The notes under the pieces were generated by a model, which was given only the letters and a program-made list of their open reading frames with translations, did not search any database and had not been told where the DNA came from. A stretch of DNA of 64,000 nt from Flavobacteriaceae bacterium EG-1 (GTDB taxonomy: Bacteria > Bacteroidota > Bacteroidia > Flavobacteriales > Flavobacteriaceae), in contig NZ_WJPK01000005.1 in NCBI RefSeq assembly GCF_009649685.1, forward strand, positions 124,001-188,000. Direction: 5' to 3'. Positions 8,364-19,400 of this stretch are shown here, one piece after another. Positions within the stretch are counted from its first letter, which is position 1, and each line of letters starts with the position of its first letter. The translations under genes were made by a program, and so were the position numbers.

Positions 8364-9722
8364 CTACGCTTCTATTAAATCTTTAATTTCATTTAAATCC
8401 AAACCGCCATAATTCCCAGAACTCATTAAAAGAAGAACAGCATGATTAAAATCTTGCTGAAATACAAAATTTTTAAAAGCGGAAGATTCCGTAAAAATAT
8501 TTAAATCGACTTTTTGGAATGCTTCTGATATTTGATTAGGAGTAACTTCTTTTAGCTTTTTTATTTTTACCGATTCCGGCAAATAGAATACTGAAGCTAT
8601 GTCTGCAGGGCCAAGTGCTCCTTTATAATCTTTTAAAAATTCAGGATTAAAACTGCTGTATGTATGTAATTCTAAACAAGCAATTACTTTTCGGTTTGGG
8701 TATTGTTCTTTCACCGCCTTTGTAGTTGCAGCCACTTTGCTTGGCGAATGCGCAAAATCTTTATATACAACACAAGTTGAATTTTCAGCTATTTTTTCTA
8801 ACCGCTTAGATGCTCCTGTAAAAGTTGCAATCGCTTCATAAAAATCGTTTTCGTCAACGCCCATATTCTGGCAAATCCATTTAGCACCAGCAAGATTACT
8901 TAGATTATGCTTTCCGAATACCTCAATTGGCATGGAACCCTCTGGAGTTTCCAAATATGTATGCCCATTATCAACGGTGTAAGCTGGAGTTTCGTAAGGC
9001 AACTTTCTTATTGCATTTTCCGATGCTTCAACAACTTTCTTAACTTCAGGATCTTCAATATTATATGTAATGCTTCCTCCTTTAATTATACTATCTACAA
9101 AAATTGCAAATTGTTCTACGTAATTCTCAAATGTTGGAAATACATTTATGTGATCCCAAGCAATTCCACTTAACAAAGCAATATTCGGTTTGTATAAATG
9201 AAATTTTGGTCGTCTGTCTATTGGTGAAGACAGATATTCATCACCTTCCAAAACTATAAAATCATTCTTTTCCGTCAAATGCACCATACGATCAAAACCA
9301 TCTAATTGTGCACCAACCATAAAATCAACATCACGATTATGATAATTTAAAACATGTAAAATCATGGATGTTATTGTGGTCTTACCATGACTACCTCCAA
9401 TAACTACCCTAGTTTTATCTTTAGACTGTTCATATAAAAATTCGGGATACGAATAAATTGTTATACCTAATTTTTGCGCTTTTAATAATTCTGGATTATT
9501 CGGTTTTGCATGCATACCTAAAATTACTGCATCTAAATCTGAATATATTTTTTCAGGAAACCATCCAAATTCGCTTGGCAATAATCCTTTTTCAGCCAAT
9601 CTACTTTTAGAAGGCTCAAAAATGACGTCGTCGCTGCCAGTTATTAAATATCCTTTATGTTCTAAGGCCAAAGCTAAGTTGTGCATTGCACTTCCTCCAA
9701 TAGCTATAAAATGAATCTTCAT
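8364..9722 (-). CDS. mpl: Mpl-type UDP-N-acetylmuramate:tripeptide ligase (peptidoglycan recycling)
   Basis: Mur-ligase family protein of 452 residues. The N-terminal Rossmann domain starts MKIHFIAIGGSAMHNLALAL. The ATP-binding loop is GGSHGKTT (109-116), the central-domain motif is LEGDEYLSS, and the C-terminal domain carries the KDFAHSPSKVAATTKAV and ELHTYSSFNPEFL motifs. The FAHSP signature and length fit Mpl, which joins recycled L-Ala-gamma-D-Glu-meso-DAP tripeptide to UDP-MurNAc in the cytoplasm, rather than MurC. The gene is transcribed away from the type IX secretion operon, with which it shares a 251-base divergent intergenic region. Confidence 0.9.
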   Translation of the reverse strand: MKIHFIAIGGSAMHNLALALEHKGYLITGSDDVIFEPSKSRLAEKGLLPSEFGWFPEKIYSDLDAVILGMHAKPNNPELLKAQKLGITIYSYPEFLYEQSKDKTRVVIGGSHGKTTITSMILHVLNYHNRDVDFMVGAQLDGFDRMVHLTEKNDFIVLEGDEYLSSPIDRRPKFHLYKPNIALLSGIAWDHINVFPTFENYVEQFAIFVDSIIKGGSITYNIEDPEVKKVVEASENAIRKLPYETPAYTVDNGHTYLETPEGSMPIEVFGKHNLSNLAGAKWICQNMGVDENDFYEAIATFTGASKRLEKIAENSTCVVYKDFAHSPSKVAATTKAVKEQYPNRKVIACLELHTYSSFNPEFLKDYKGALGPADIASVFYLPESVKIKKLKEVTPNQISEAFQKVDLNIFTESSAFKNFVFQQDFNHAVLLLMSSGNYGGLDLNEIKDLIEA

Positions 9723-9924
9723 TTTTAAATTTTAAACCGTAAAGATAAACATTGATAAAAATATCATTGAAAATTAAAATTAACTATTGTAAGAAAAATC
9801 CGATAAAATGTTGGATTAGATCGATATAATGCACTTTTTATTGGGTTTTTAACAACTTTCGTAGGATTCACCTCTCTTTTAAAGCGTTTCACAACATTCT
9901 TTATATAATCGAATACAAGGCGTC

Positions 9925-9932
9925 TACATTTG
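9925..9932 (+). promoter_or_regulatory. Candidate Bacteroidota -7 element for the type IX secretion operon
   Basis: TACATTTG matches the Bacteroidota primary-sigma -7 consensus TAnnTTTG exactly. It lies 41 bases before the ATG at 9974, inside the 251-base intergenic region shared with mpl. No clear TTG -33 element is seen at the usual distance, so this is a candidate only. Confidence 0.4.
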
Positions 9933-9973
9933 TTCGTTCGTAAGCTATAATAGTTGCTTTAAATTAGAAAACA

Positions 9974-12229
9974 ATGACCTACCAGAATTTCAACAAATCA
10001 TTTTTTGTTCTTTCGGTATTTATATTCCTCATGAGTTTTACACAAGTAAATGCTCAATGTGCTGGTTCCGACAATACTGTCACAGTATGTAATAAAGAAC
10101 AAGATACCGATAATAGAACATACGACCTTTTCGCAGCTTTGGGGGGAACTCCACTACCAGGAGGAACATGGACTGCACTTGCCGGATCAAATTCAACAGC
10201 TTTAGATGAAGCTACTGGTGAATTAGACTTATGGCAAATTTATGTTGCTGGTAGTCATGAATTTCAATATGACAATCCATTATGTGGCGAGTCAGCAATT
10301 GTAACAATAGAATTAGGAGGTTATCCTGGTCAAGATAATATTGATGGTGGTGCCAACGCTTGTAATAATGAAAATGACGTAAACCTCTATAGCTTTTTAG
10401 GAAGTAATCAAGATGGGCAAGTACAAGATATTAATGGTGTTTGGTCTGAAGATGCGCCAACTGGAGCATTAACCGATAACACTTTTGACGCCACTCAGGT
10501 TACTCCTGGTGAATATACATTTAGATATACAAGTATTGCTGTAGGTTCTTGTCCTGCTCGTGAAGCCGTTGTAATTCTCGAAGTACATAGAGTACCAGAA
10601 GTAGGCACACCAGAAAATTTAGTTTTATGTTCTGAAGATGATTTTTCGGGCCTTACAAACTTTAACCTCAATAACTTACTTGATGGTGAAGACATGAATG
10701 GTACTTGGAGTCAAAATGATGTTGACCTACCAAATCAATTTGTAGATATTCAAGAGATTTACAATACATCTGGTGCAGGTACTTATACTTTTGATTATGA
10801 AATAATACCTACTAACCTTGTTTGTGATATTGCAACCGTATCTGCATCTATTAGAATTAGAAACACTTTTAGAGCTTCCATTTCTGGAGCTGATTATTGT
10901 ATAGGTTCACCATACATTATTAATGTTAGTTACGACGAATTACTTTTACCAAATAGCACATACGACATAGACTACACTGTTACAGGTAGTACCGGAAATT
11001 ATATGTTAACTTCAAGTGCTGTTGACTTAAGTAATGGTAGTGGTAGTTTTACCATGACGTTACCAAGTGACGTACCAACGAATGAAACTTTAGATGTAAT
11101 TATTACTGGCATTGTGGATTCTGGTGGCGCTGAAATTTGCGATTTAGTAAATACTCCCCAAACAACATTTAGTATTATCGATATTAATGGTCCAGCATCT
11201 ATAACTGCTGAGGCTAACCAAACTTTCTGTACTAATGATTTCGTAGCTCCCGGACCTACACTGGCTGATATTGCATATGAAACTACAGGTAATGTCGCTT
11301 TTTTCGATACAGAAACAAGTTCAACACAATTACCAGACACAACAGTTCTTGTAGATGGTGAAGATTATTATTTAAGTAGTACAGATAGTTCTAATAGCTG
11401 TATTGTTGCTACTAGAGTTGGAGTTACTGTAGCCCTAATTACTCCCACTGATCCTACAACATCAGAATCTGCTCCAGTTTTTTGCGGATCAGATAATCCA
11501 ACGATTGCAGATTTACAAGTTGATACTCCAAATGGTGAAACTGTGATTTGGTTTGATGCAGCAACTGATGGATCAGAATTAGCCACTACAACTCCTTTAG
11601 CAGACGCTACAAGTTATTTTGCAACTTATTCCTATACTGGTGGATGTGAAAGTTCTAGTAGGGTTGAGATTACACCTACTGTTGTTGCTGTTGAATCAGC
11701 TTCTTTACAATTTACATCATTGGAATTATGTGCACTTGACGAACCAACGGTTGCACAATTAATAGCACTAGAAAATACATCAGACTTTGACGTACAATGG
11801 TACGATCAACCTCAAGACGGAACGCCATTAGCAGATTCAGATCTACTGGTGAGCCAGACTACTTATTATGCTGAAACTTCTGATCCAGACACAGGTTGTA
11901 GTCTACCTGAAAGAGTTGCTGTAACTGTCGATTTATCTAACTGCGATCCCGTTACCTATGACTTCTTTATTCCTGACGGATTCTCACCAAATGGTGATGG
12001 AAGAAATGACACATATTTTATTCCTAATATAGAAACTATTTTCCCTGAATTCACTTATGAAATACTAAATAGATATGGTACTTCATTATTCAAAGGAGAT
12101 ATAAATAACCCATCATGGGATGGTAATCAAGGTAGTGGTGAAGCTCCAAATGGTATTTATTTCTATATCGTAAACTATAATAAAGACGGCTTCGAACCTA
12201 TTCAAGGTCGATTGTTTCTAAACCGATAA
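9974..12229 (+). CDS. Secreted cargo with type B sorting domain (gliding-motility-associated C-terminal domain)
   Basis: The protein has 751 residues. A signal peptide (residues 1-28, ending VNAQ) is followed by a Cys-rich, Asp/Thr/Ser-rich beta repeat region. At least three Ig-like modules end in motifs such as TSYFATY, TTYYAET and EDYYLSS. The last 85 or so residues form the type B C-terminal sorting domain: FFIPDGFSPNGDGRND, then EILNRYGTSLFKG, then NGIYFYIVNYNKDGFEPIQG and LFLNR. Type B domains send proteins through the type IX secretion system and often pair with a co-encoded PorP/SprF protein, which follows here after 27 bases. The protein is probably a surface-exposed or adhesin-like protein; its ligand is unknown. 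Confidence 0.93.
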   Translation: MTYQNFNKSFFVLSVFIFLMSFTQVNAQCAGSDNTVTVCNKEQDTDNRTYDLFAALGGTPLPGGTWTALAGSNSTALDEATGELDLWQIYVAGSHEFQYDNPLCGESAIVTIELGGYPGQDNIDGGANACNNENDVNLYSFLGSNQDGQVQDINGVWSEDAPTGALTDNTFDATQVTPGEYTFRYTSIAVGSCPAREAVVILEVHRVPEVGTPENLVLCSEDDFSGLTNFNLNNLLDGEDMNGTWSQNDVDLPNQFVDIQEIYNTSGAGTYTFDYEIIPTNLVCDIATVSASIRIRNTFRASISGADYCIGSPYIINVSYDELLLPNSTYDIDYTVTGSTGNYMLTSSAVDLSNGSGSFTMTLPSDVPTNETLDVIITGIVDSGGAEICDLVNTPQTTFSIIDINGPASITAEANQTFCTNDFVAPGPTLADIAYETTGNVAFFDTETSSTQLPDTTVLVDGEDYYLSSTDSSNSCIVATRVGVTVALITPTDPTTSESAPVFCGSDNPTIADLQVDTPNGETVIWFDAATDGSELATTTPLADATSYFATYSYTGGCESSSRVEITPTVVAVESASLQFTSLELCALDEPTVAQLIALENTSDFDVQWYDQPQDGTPLADSDLLVSQTTYYAETSDPDTGCSLPERVAVTVDLSNCDPVTYDFFIPDGFSPNGDGRNDTYFIPNIETIFPEFTYEILNRYGTSLFKGDINNPSWDGNQGSGEAPNGIYFYIVNYNKDGFEPIQGRLFLNR

Positions 12230-12256
12230 CCAGTCGAATAAATTATTTCAGCTAAG

Positions 12257-13195
12257 ATGAAAAAAACAATATATATAAGCATTTTCTTGTTCTGCATTCA
12301 GTTTGCGCTTCGTGCTCAACAAGATCCGCAGTATACGCAGTACATGTACAACATGAGCGTTGTAAACCCTGCATATACTACAAATGATTTGGGCCGAATT
12401 AACTTTGGTACTTTATACCGTTCTCAATGGGTAAGTGCTGTAGGTGGGCCAACAACATTAAACTTTTTTGCACACGTACCAGTTAGCGAGAAAATTGAAA
12501 CTGGTATCTCAATTGTTTCCGATAAAATTGGCGACGGTGCTGTAAAAGAAAATAATCTATACATCGATTTCGCCTATATTTTAAAGTTAGATGATGTTAG
12601 TAACCTTTCATTAGGTCTTAAAGCAGGTGTGACAAATTACGAAACAGATTTTAGTGGTTTTAGACTTCCAGAACTGCAAAATGACCCTAACTTTAATGAA
12701 AACATAAACACGAGCTTACCAAACATAGGTATCGGTGCTTTTTATAACAGAGAGAATTTTTACGCAGGTTTGTCTATTCCAAACTTATTATCTACAAAAT
12801 ACTTAGATACTCAGAACGGCGTAAGTACTCAAGGCTCTGAGGTAATGCACATTTTTGCTACAGCAGGTTATGTTTTTGAAGTTAACGACAATTTCAAAGT
12901 GAAACCTTCTGTAATGTCTAAAATAGTTCAAGGTTCGCCATTAACAATTGATGGATCCTTAAATGTACTATTTAACAATCGTTTCGAAGTTGGTGCATCT
13001 TACAGATTAGAAGATTCAGTAAGTGCTATGTTTAACATGACCGTATTACCGTCACTTCGTATTGGTTATGCTTATGATTACACCCTATCGAACTTAAGCG
13101 ATTTTAGCTCAGGTTCTCATGAAATATTCGTTCTTTTCGACCTTGATTTATTAGGTCTTAACAAAGGTTATGATAAATCACCAAGATTCTACTAG
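12257..13195 (+). CDS. PorP/SprF-family type IX secretion membrane protein
   Basis: The protein has 312 residues. The signal peptide ends at ALRAQ, and the mature start QDPQYTQYMYNMSVVNPAYT is the family signature. The body is a 14-strand-like beta barrel pattern (repeated Gly/aromatic strands, GIGAFYNRENFYAGLSIPNLL, LRIGYAYDYTLSNL). In Flavobacterium johnsoniae, SprF is needed to export or anchor the neighbouring type B cargo SprB. By position this copy probably serves the upstream 751-residue cargo. It is followed after 10 bases by the PorE-like OmpA gene, so all three are likely co-transcribed. Confidence 0.94.
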   Translation: MKKTIYISIFLFCIQFALRAQQDPQYTQYMYNMSVVNPAYTTNDLGRINFGTLYRSQWVSAVGGPTTLNFFAHVPVSEKIETGISIVSDKIGDGAVKENNLYIDFAYILKLDDVSNLSLGLKAGVTNYETDFSGFRLPELQNDPNFNENINTSLPNIGIGAFYNRENFYAGLSIPNLLSTKYLDTQNGVSTQGSEVMHIFATAGYVFEVNDNFKVKPSVMSKIVQGSPLTIDGSLNVLFNNRFEVGASYRLEDSVSAMFNMTVLPSLRIGYAYDYTLSNLSDFSSGSHEIFVLFDLDLLGLNKGYDKSPRFY

Positions 13196-13205
13196 AAAAC
13201 AAGCC

Positions 13206-15335
13206 ATGAAGAAAATTATATATACAATTTTGTTTCTTATCTGTGCGCAAACAACTTTCGCACAAGATGATTTAAAACGTGCTAACACTTATTTTGAACG
13301 CGCTTTTTATACAGATGCAATTCCACTTTATGAAGATATTGCCAAAACAAATAAAAGCTCGGTTGTAGTTAAAAACTTGGCCGATAGTTATTACAATACT
13401 TATCAATTACCTAATGCTGCTAAGTGGTATTCTTACTTAACTTCAGTTTATGGAGAGAACTTAGATGAAAGCTATTACTTTAAGTATAGTCAAACATTAA
13501 AGGCTATTGGAGAATATGAAGAAGCAACTGAGGTTCTTATGGACTATTATGCTTCTAAAGATGATACAGAACGTGTAAAATTATTAGAAGCACATTTAAA
13601 ACATTTAGAAAATGTTGATGCCATAGGCGATCGTTTTACTCTAACAAATGTTGCACTAAACACACCTAACTCTGAATTTGGTGCGTTAAGAGTAGACGAC
13701 AATGTTGTTTATGCAGCTGCTAAAAAAACTAAGATTCCTTTAAATGCTAAAAAGTATCGTTGGAATAATCAAAATTATTTAGACATGTATTCGCACCCTA
13801 TTAGTGAATTAGCACAGGGTGACAGTATTAGTAAAGATTTTTCCTCTACAATTAATACAAAAATGCATGAGGCAACTTTCGCTATAACAAAAGACAGAAA
13901 CACGCTTTATTTTACACGTAATAATTTCTTAAAAGGAAAAAGAGGAACTGATGGTGACAAAATATCAAGACTTAAAATTTACAGAGCTACTTGGAAAGAT
14001 AACAAGTGGCAAGAAATAACAGAATTACCATTTAATGGAGATGACTTCTCAACTGAACACCCAGCTTTAGATTCATCTGAAAGCATTTTATATTTCGCTT
14101 CAGATAGACCAGGTGGTCATGGATCATTAGATTTATATTCAGTAGCTATTAACGAAGTAGGTGAATTTGGGGAACCTCAAAATCTTGGTCCAGAAATAAA
14201 TACAGAACGTAAAGAACAATTCCCTTTTATTGATGAGTCTAATAATCTTTATTTTTCTTCCAATGGTCATGCAGGTTTTGGTCTATTAGATGTATTTGTT
14301 TCTAAGATGGAAAACGGAAAATACCAAAAACCAGATAACATTGGTAAACCTTTAAATACAGGTTATGATGATTTTTCGTTTAGTATGGATCAACATGCTA
14401 AAGAAGGTTTTTTTGCTTCTAACAGACCAGACGGAAAAGGGAGCGACGATATTTACAGGTTTTTAGAGACAAAGCCCTTAGTAATTGAAGATTGTAAACA
14501 ATACATTGCTGGTGTCATTACTGATAAAACCACAAAAGAAATTATTCCTTTTGCTGAAATAAATTTATTAGATAGTGAAGGTACCGTTATTGAAACCCAA
14601 ACAGCTTCTGAAAATGCAGAATTTAAATTTACAGTAACCTGCGAAACACAATATACTGTTGTTGGTCGGAAAACAAATTATAAAGAAAATTCAAAAAATA
14701 TTGCTACCGACAAAGAACGAAGTAGTATAAAAGACGGGTCTTTAGAATTAGTAACATTTGCTGAATTAGATAGACAAGAAGCTATCAATATTGCAAAAGC
14801 AAAAGAAGAGGAAAAAAGAATTGCTGCTTTAGCTGAGGAAGAAAAAATAAGAGAAGCTGAAATAAAGAAGCAAGAAGAAATTAAAGCGAAGGCAAAAGCA
14901 GAGGAAGAACGTAAAAAGCGTATCGAACAAGCCATTGCCAACGAACCACTTATTGAAAGAGATGGTGATAGAATTATTATTAAAGCAGAACCTAAGATTT
15001 ATTTCGATTACGATTTATGGTATATTCGACTAAAATCAAAAGAAACACTTGACAAGATTGTTACTATTTTAAATAATCATAAAGGAATTCAATTGGAAAT
15101 TGGCACACACACCGATATTAGAGGAAATAACAAATACAACCAAGAACTATCACAAAAACGTTCAAATTCAGTTTTTGAATATCTAGTAGAAAGTGGTATT
15201 GACAAAAATCGTTTAAAAGCCAAAGGTTACGGTGAAACTCAAACGATTGTTAAATGTGCTACTGAAGAAGCTTGTATTGAAGAACAACATGAAATTAATA
15301 GACGTTGCGAATTTGTAATTGTTGATTGGAAATAA
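13206..15335 (+). CDS. PorE-like OmpA-family protein (TPR, PD40 propeller, CarboxypepD_reg, OmpA)
   Basis: The protein has 709 residues from the start at 13206, chosen because MKKIIYTILFLICAQTTFAQ is a normal signal peptide. An earlier in-frame ATG at 13170 lies inside the upstream gene and would add a polar tail. Domain order: TPR-like helices (about 22-125), WD40/PD40 beta-propeller repeats (about 140-420, with LYFASDRPGGHGSLDLY, LYFSSNGHAGFGLLDVF and GFFASNRPDGKGSDDIY), a carboxypeptidase-regulatory-like domain (about 430-510), a Glu/Lys/Ala-rich helix (about 530-580), and a C-terminal OmpA peptidoglycan-binding domain (THTDIRGNN, LSQKRSNSVFEYL). This order matches PorE, which tethers the type IX machinery to peptidoglycan. 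No lipobox is seen, unlike classical PorE. Confidence 0.93.
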   Translation: MKKIIYTILFLICAQTTFAQDDLKRANTYFERAFYTDAIPLYEDIAKTNKSSVVVKNLADSYYNTYQLPNAAKWYSYLTSVYGENLDESYYFKYSQTLKAIGEYEEATEVLMDYYASKDDTERVKLLEAHLKHLENVDAIGDRFTLTNVALNTPNSEFGALRVDDNVVYAAAKKTKIPLNAKKYRWNNQNYLDMYSHPISELAQGDSISKDFSSTINTKMHEATFAITKDRNTLYFTRNNFLKGKRGTDGDKISRLKIYRATWKDNKWQEITELPFNGDDFSTEHPALDSSESILYFASDRPGGHGSLDLYSVAINEVGEFGEPQNLGPEINTERKEQFPFIDESNNLYFSSNGHAGFGLLDVFVSKMENGKYQKPDNIGKPLNTGYDDFSFSMDQHAKEGFFASNRPDGKGSDDIYRFLETKPLVIEDCKQYIAGVITDKTTKEIIPFAEINLLDSEGTVIETQTASENAEFKFTVTCETQYTVVGRKTNYKENSKNIATDKERSSIKDGSLELVTFAELDRQEAINIAKAKEEEKRIAALAEEEKIREAEIKKQEEIKAKAKAEEERKKRIEQAIANEPLIERDGDRIIIKAEPKIYFDYDLWYIRLKSKETLDKIVTILNNHKGIQLEIGTHTDIRGNNKYNQELSQKRSNSVFEYLVESGIDKNRLKAKGYGETQTIVKCATEEACIEEQHEINRRCEFVIVDWK

Positions 15336-15383
15336 AAATTAAAAAAGCCCAAACTACACCATTTTATATATAGTTATTATAGT

Positions 15384-15420
15384 AAACCCCAATGATGTAA
15401 TCTTCATTGGGGTTTTTTCT
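15384..15420 (+). terminator. Rho-independent terminator after the type IX secretion operon
   Basis: A perfect 12-bp stem (15384-15395 paired with 15404-15415, AAACCCCAATGA / TCATTGGGGTTT) with an 8-base loop is followed by a T-rich tract to 15420. It lies 48 bases after the stop of the OmpA gene. Confidence 0.9.
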
Positions 15421-15489
15421 ATGCGCATTATTCTAATTATCTTGCTCCTAGTTTTAGAAACTTCTATTTTATAAATCAATCTTATTTAT

Positions 15490-16275
15490 ATGAATATATC
15501 TTTATCAGGAAAAAAAGCATTAGTTGGTGGCAGTAGTGGAGGTATAGGAAAAGCAATTGCCATGCAGTTGGCCGAAAGTGGCGCGAGTGTAACACTTATG
15601 TCGCGAAGTGTTGATAAACTTCAAAAAATAGTTAAAGAATTACCCATTAACTACGGACAAAAACATAACTTTCTGGTAGTCGATTTTTCAAATTTTGAAG
15701 CTTATAAAAAAGCGATAACTATTTTTTTTGATTCTAATTCAATAGATATATTAATTAACAATACGCAAGGTCCAAGTGCTGGTAATACTTTAGAGAAAAG
15801 TATTGCAGATTATCAACAAGCATTTGATTTACTATTTAAAACGGTGGTTTTCACCACAGAATTAGCATTAAAGCAAATGCAAGAGAATAAATGGGGTAGA
15901 ATAATAAATGTGGCATCTGTTTCTGTTAAAGAACCACTCTCCTATTTGGCATTATCTAACTCTATTCGGGCAGCCGTAGTTACATGGGCAAAATCTTTAG
16001 CAACGGATGTTGGCGAAGACCGTATTACCGTAAATAGTATACTTACTGGATATTTTGACACCGAACGTATCACACAACTAAATGCAAAAAAAGCTGAACA
16101 ATTTGGTATTTCACCTCTTAAAGTCCGAAAAGAAATGGAGTTAAAAGTACCTGTAAAACGTATTGGAAACCCTAATGAATACGGTTATCTTGCAACATTC
16201 TTAGCATCCGACAAAGCGGCATATATTACGGGAACACAAATTCCAATTGACGGCGGCTTACTTAAGTCACTATAA
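15490..16275 (+). CDS. Short-chain dehydrogenase/reductase-fold protein lacking the usual YxxxK catalytic pair
   Basis: The protein has 261 residues and a complete Rossmann fold. The nucleotide-binding loop is VGGSSGGIGKA (residues 12-22), equivalent to TGxxxGIG with Gly in place of Thr. The beta5 serine region is INVASVSVKEP and the C-terminal GTQIPIDGG motif is typical of classical SDRs. Where Tyr and Lys of YxxxK should lie, the sequence is LALSN (153-157), so Lys is replaced by Asn and the Tyr position by Leu; a Tyr sits one residue earlier at 152. NNAG is changed to NNTQG. A divergent SDR subgroup with an LALSN motif exists, so this is probably a conserved variant rather than decay. Substrate unknown. 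The gene appears monocistronic. Confidence 0.85.
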   Translation: MNISLSGKKALVGGSSGGIGKAIAMQLAESGASVTLMSRSVDKLQKIVKELPINYGQKHNFLVVDFSNFEAYKKAITIFFDSNSIDILINNTQGPSAGNTLEKSIADYQQAFDLLFKTVVFTTELALKQMQENKWGRIINVASVSVKEPLSYLALSNSIRAAVVTWAKSLATDVGEDRITVNSILTGYFDTERITQLNAKKAEQFGISPLKVRKEMELKVPVKRIGNPNEYGYLATFLASDKAAYITGTQIPIDGGLLKSL

Positions 16276-16434
16276 TAACCTATAAAGGCATTTTACTAAC
16301 TCAAAATTGAATTTCACTAAATCTTGATTGTCTAAGATGAGATTTTGGAGCATCTTTAACAATTCCATAATAGTCGGATATTAATTTCTTACCGTACTTA
16401 AAATGGATGCTTATTTTATTCTTAAAAATATATA

Positions 16435-19400
16435 ATGAAAAACGCTTTACTCGTAGTAACAATTATTCTTTTTTCTCAAATGGCCCAAAGTCAAGAAAAA
16501 GATGAATCTTACGATAAACTCTGGAAAGAAGTTCAAAATTTAGAAAAAGAAGCATTAACCGCATCAGCTTTAAAAGTAGTAGCATCTATATCTGCCAAAG
16601 CGATAAAGGAGAAGAATAGCCCTCAAATGGTCAAAACCATGTTGTATAAATCCAAATATGCTATGACCCTGGAGGAAGATTCGCAACTAACAATTATTAA
16701 TGATTTTAAATCTGAAATAGAAAAAGCAGAGTTTCCAACAAAAAATGTGCTCCAAAGTTATTTAGCCAATATGTATTGGCAATATTTTCAAAACAATCGT
16801 TATAGATTCTATAATAGAACAAAAACAAAATCTAAGGTTGACGAACTAGATTTTAGAACTTGGGATTTAAACACACTTTTTAAAGAAATTAATAGTCATT
16901 TTGAAGCTTCGCTTTTCAATGCAAAAGAACTAAGATTAATTGCTATAGACGATTTCAACATTCTTTTAAATCAACAAAAAGGTTCAGAAAAATATCGCCC
17001 ATCCTTATTTGATGTTTTAGCTCACACTGCACTACAGTTCTATAAAACAAGCGAAAATAATATTACCAGACCTGCGGATAAATTTGAAATAGATGACCCC
17101 AAAATTCTTTGCGAAGCACTTACTTTTAAACAACTTAACATTGATACAACAGATCAAACTTCTTCACAAGCTAAAGCTTTGAAAATTTATCAAAAATTGC
17201 TGCAATTGCACAAAGAAGACCTCAAATTAGATGCCCATGTATTTATTGATATTGAACGATTAAAATTCATTTACAATAATGCTGTTTTTGAGGATAAGGA
17301 AAGTATTTATTTAGACGTTTTGGACAAATCTATTTCAAGTTTAAATAAACACGAATATGTCGCACTTTATCAATATGAGAAGGCACTAATTTATCAACAA
17401 CTTGGTCTAACTTATAACCCTAAAGAAAATTTAGAAAATAGATGGAAACTAAAGGAGGCAATAGCGATATGTAATACGGCAATTAAAAACCACCCTAAAA
17501 GCATCGGAACCGAAAAATGTAAGGTGTTAAAATCGCAACTACTTGCACAAACCTTAAATATTAAAAGCGAAAAACATATTCCAGTAAATTCACCATCACG
17601 ACTTTTAGTAAGCTACAAAAACCACAATGCACTTAATTTATCCGCAAGAAAAATTTCTTCTTCGCAAATAGAATTGTTAAACAAAATATGGGAGCAACCA
17701 AAGAAATTAGCTTTCTTAAAAAAGCTCCCCATTGAAAAAGAATGGAAGGCTATCTTAAAAAATGAAAACGATTTTCAAAATCATAGTACAGAAGTTATTA
17801 TACCAAATTTACCTAATAATCAATATGTAATCTTAGCTGAACCAGCAAATAATGAGCATAACACATTTGGTTATAGTACGCTACAGGTTACCGATTTTGC
17901 CTTAGTAGAAACCAGAACACCTAGCACAATTAATTTTCAAGTAATCAACCGAAATAATGGAAATCCTATAAAAGGTGCATTGGTTGAATTTGATTATAAG
18001 ATTAATTATAATGCTCCCAGAAAAACGAAAACCCTTACTACCAATAGTTTTGGCGCGGTTTCTATTCCACTCACAGATGAGAACTGGGTTGATGTTTCTA
18101 TTTTAATTAAGAAGAACAACGAGATTGCCTACTATAAAGATTTTTACGTTAATGCAGCATATAAAAAAGAAAAATTTAAAGGTGACAATGTTGGATTTAT
18201 TTTTACAGACCGCAGTATTTACAGACCGGGTCAACAGCTCTATTTCAAAGGAATAGGGATACAACGCGAACTTGGAAAATCGAAAGTATTAGAAAATATA
18301 AAGGTAGACGTTATCTTAAAAGACGTTAATAATCAAGAAGTATCTCAACAACAATATATTACCAACGAATATGGTTCTTTTTCAGGTGAATTTACAATTC
18401 CTTCATCTGGCTTAACTGGTGATTTTTCTATAGAAGTACATGCAGATTTACCATATTTTGAAGGATATTCCACCTTTTCAGTTGAAGAATATAAGCGACC
18501 AAAATTTGAAACTTTCTTTATACCTGTAACAGATACTTTTAAAGTAAATGATAGTATCGCGATAAATGGAATTGCCACAGCCTTTGCAGGTAGCAGTATA
18601 ACAGATGCTAAAGTCTCCTATCGCGTAAAACGCGTTGTATATTACCCGAAATGGTATTATTGGTATCAACCTATAGTAAATATATCACCTCAAGAGATTG
18701 CACATGGAGAAACTAAAACAGATGCAAGAGGAGCTTATACTATTAATTTTAAAGCTTTACCCGAAAAGAATGCTAATACCAAAGACTTGCCTACATTTAG
18801 CTATGAAATTACGGCAGATGTCACCGATATCAATGGAGAAACACAAAGCACTTCAACAATTGTTAAAGTGGGCTATCATACGTTAACTGCCGAAATATCG
18901 CTACCAAATCTTTTAGACAAAAACAATACAATACAATGGGTTAACATAACAACAAAAAACCTGAATGGTCAATTTGTACCCGCAAAAGGGACATTAAAAA
19001 TGTACAAGTTAATTGCTCCAAATAACGTAATGCGACAAAGGCCTTGGGAAGCTCCCGATTATGCAGGATTTACAAAAACGGAATTCAAAAAAATCTTTCC
19101 GCATGATGCTTATATAAATGAAGCTGATTACACCAAATGGCAAAAGGGACAACTAGTTTGGCAAACTAGTTTTAATACGGAAATATCTGAAGAGGTACAA
19201 TTGGAGAATTTAAAAAAATACAGTTCCGGAAAATACGTCCTAGAACTTGAAACCAAAGATAAGTTTGGTAAAGCGGTGAAAGATATCGTATACACATCAC
19301 TGTTTAGTGAAAAAGACAAGCATTTAGCTGATAATCAACTATTTCAAATCAAAACAAATAAATCTACCTATGAAATTGGTGATACTGTAGATCTTACCTT

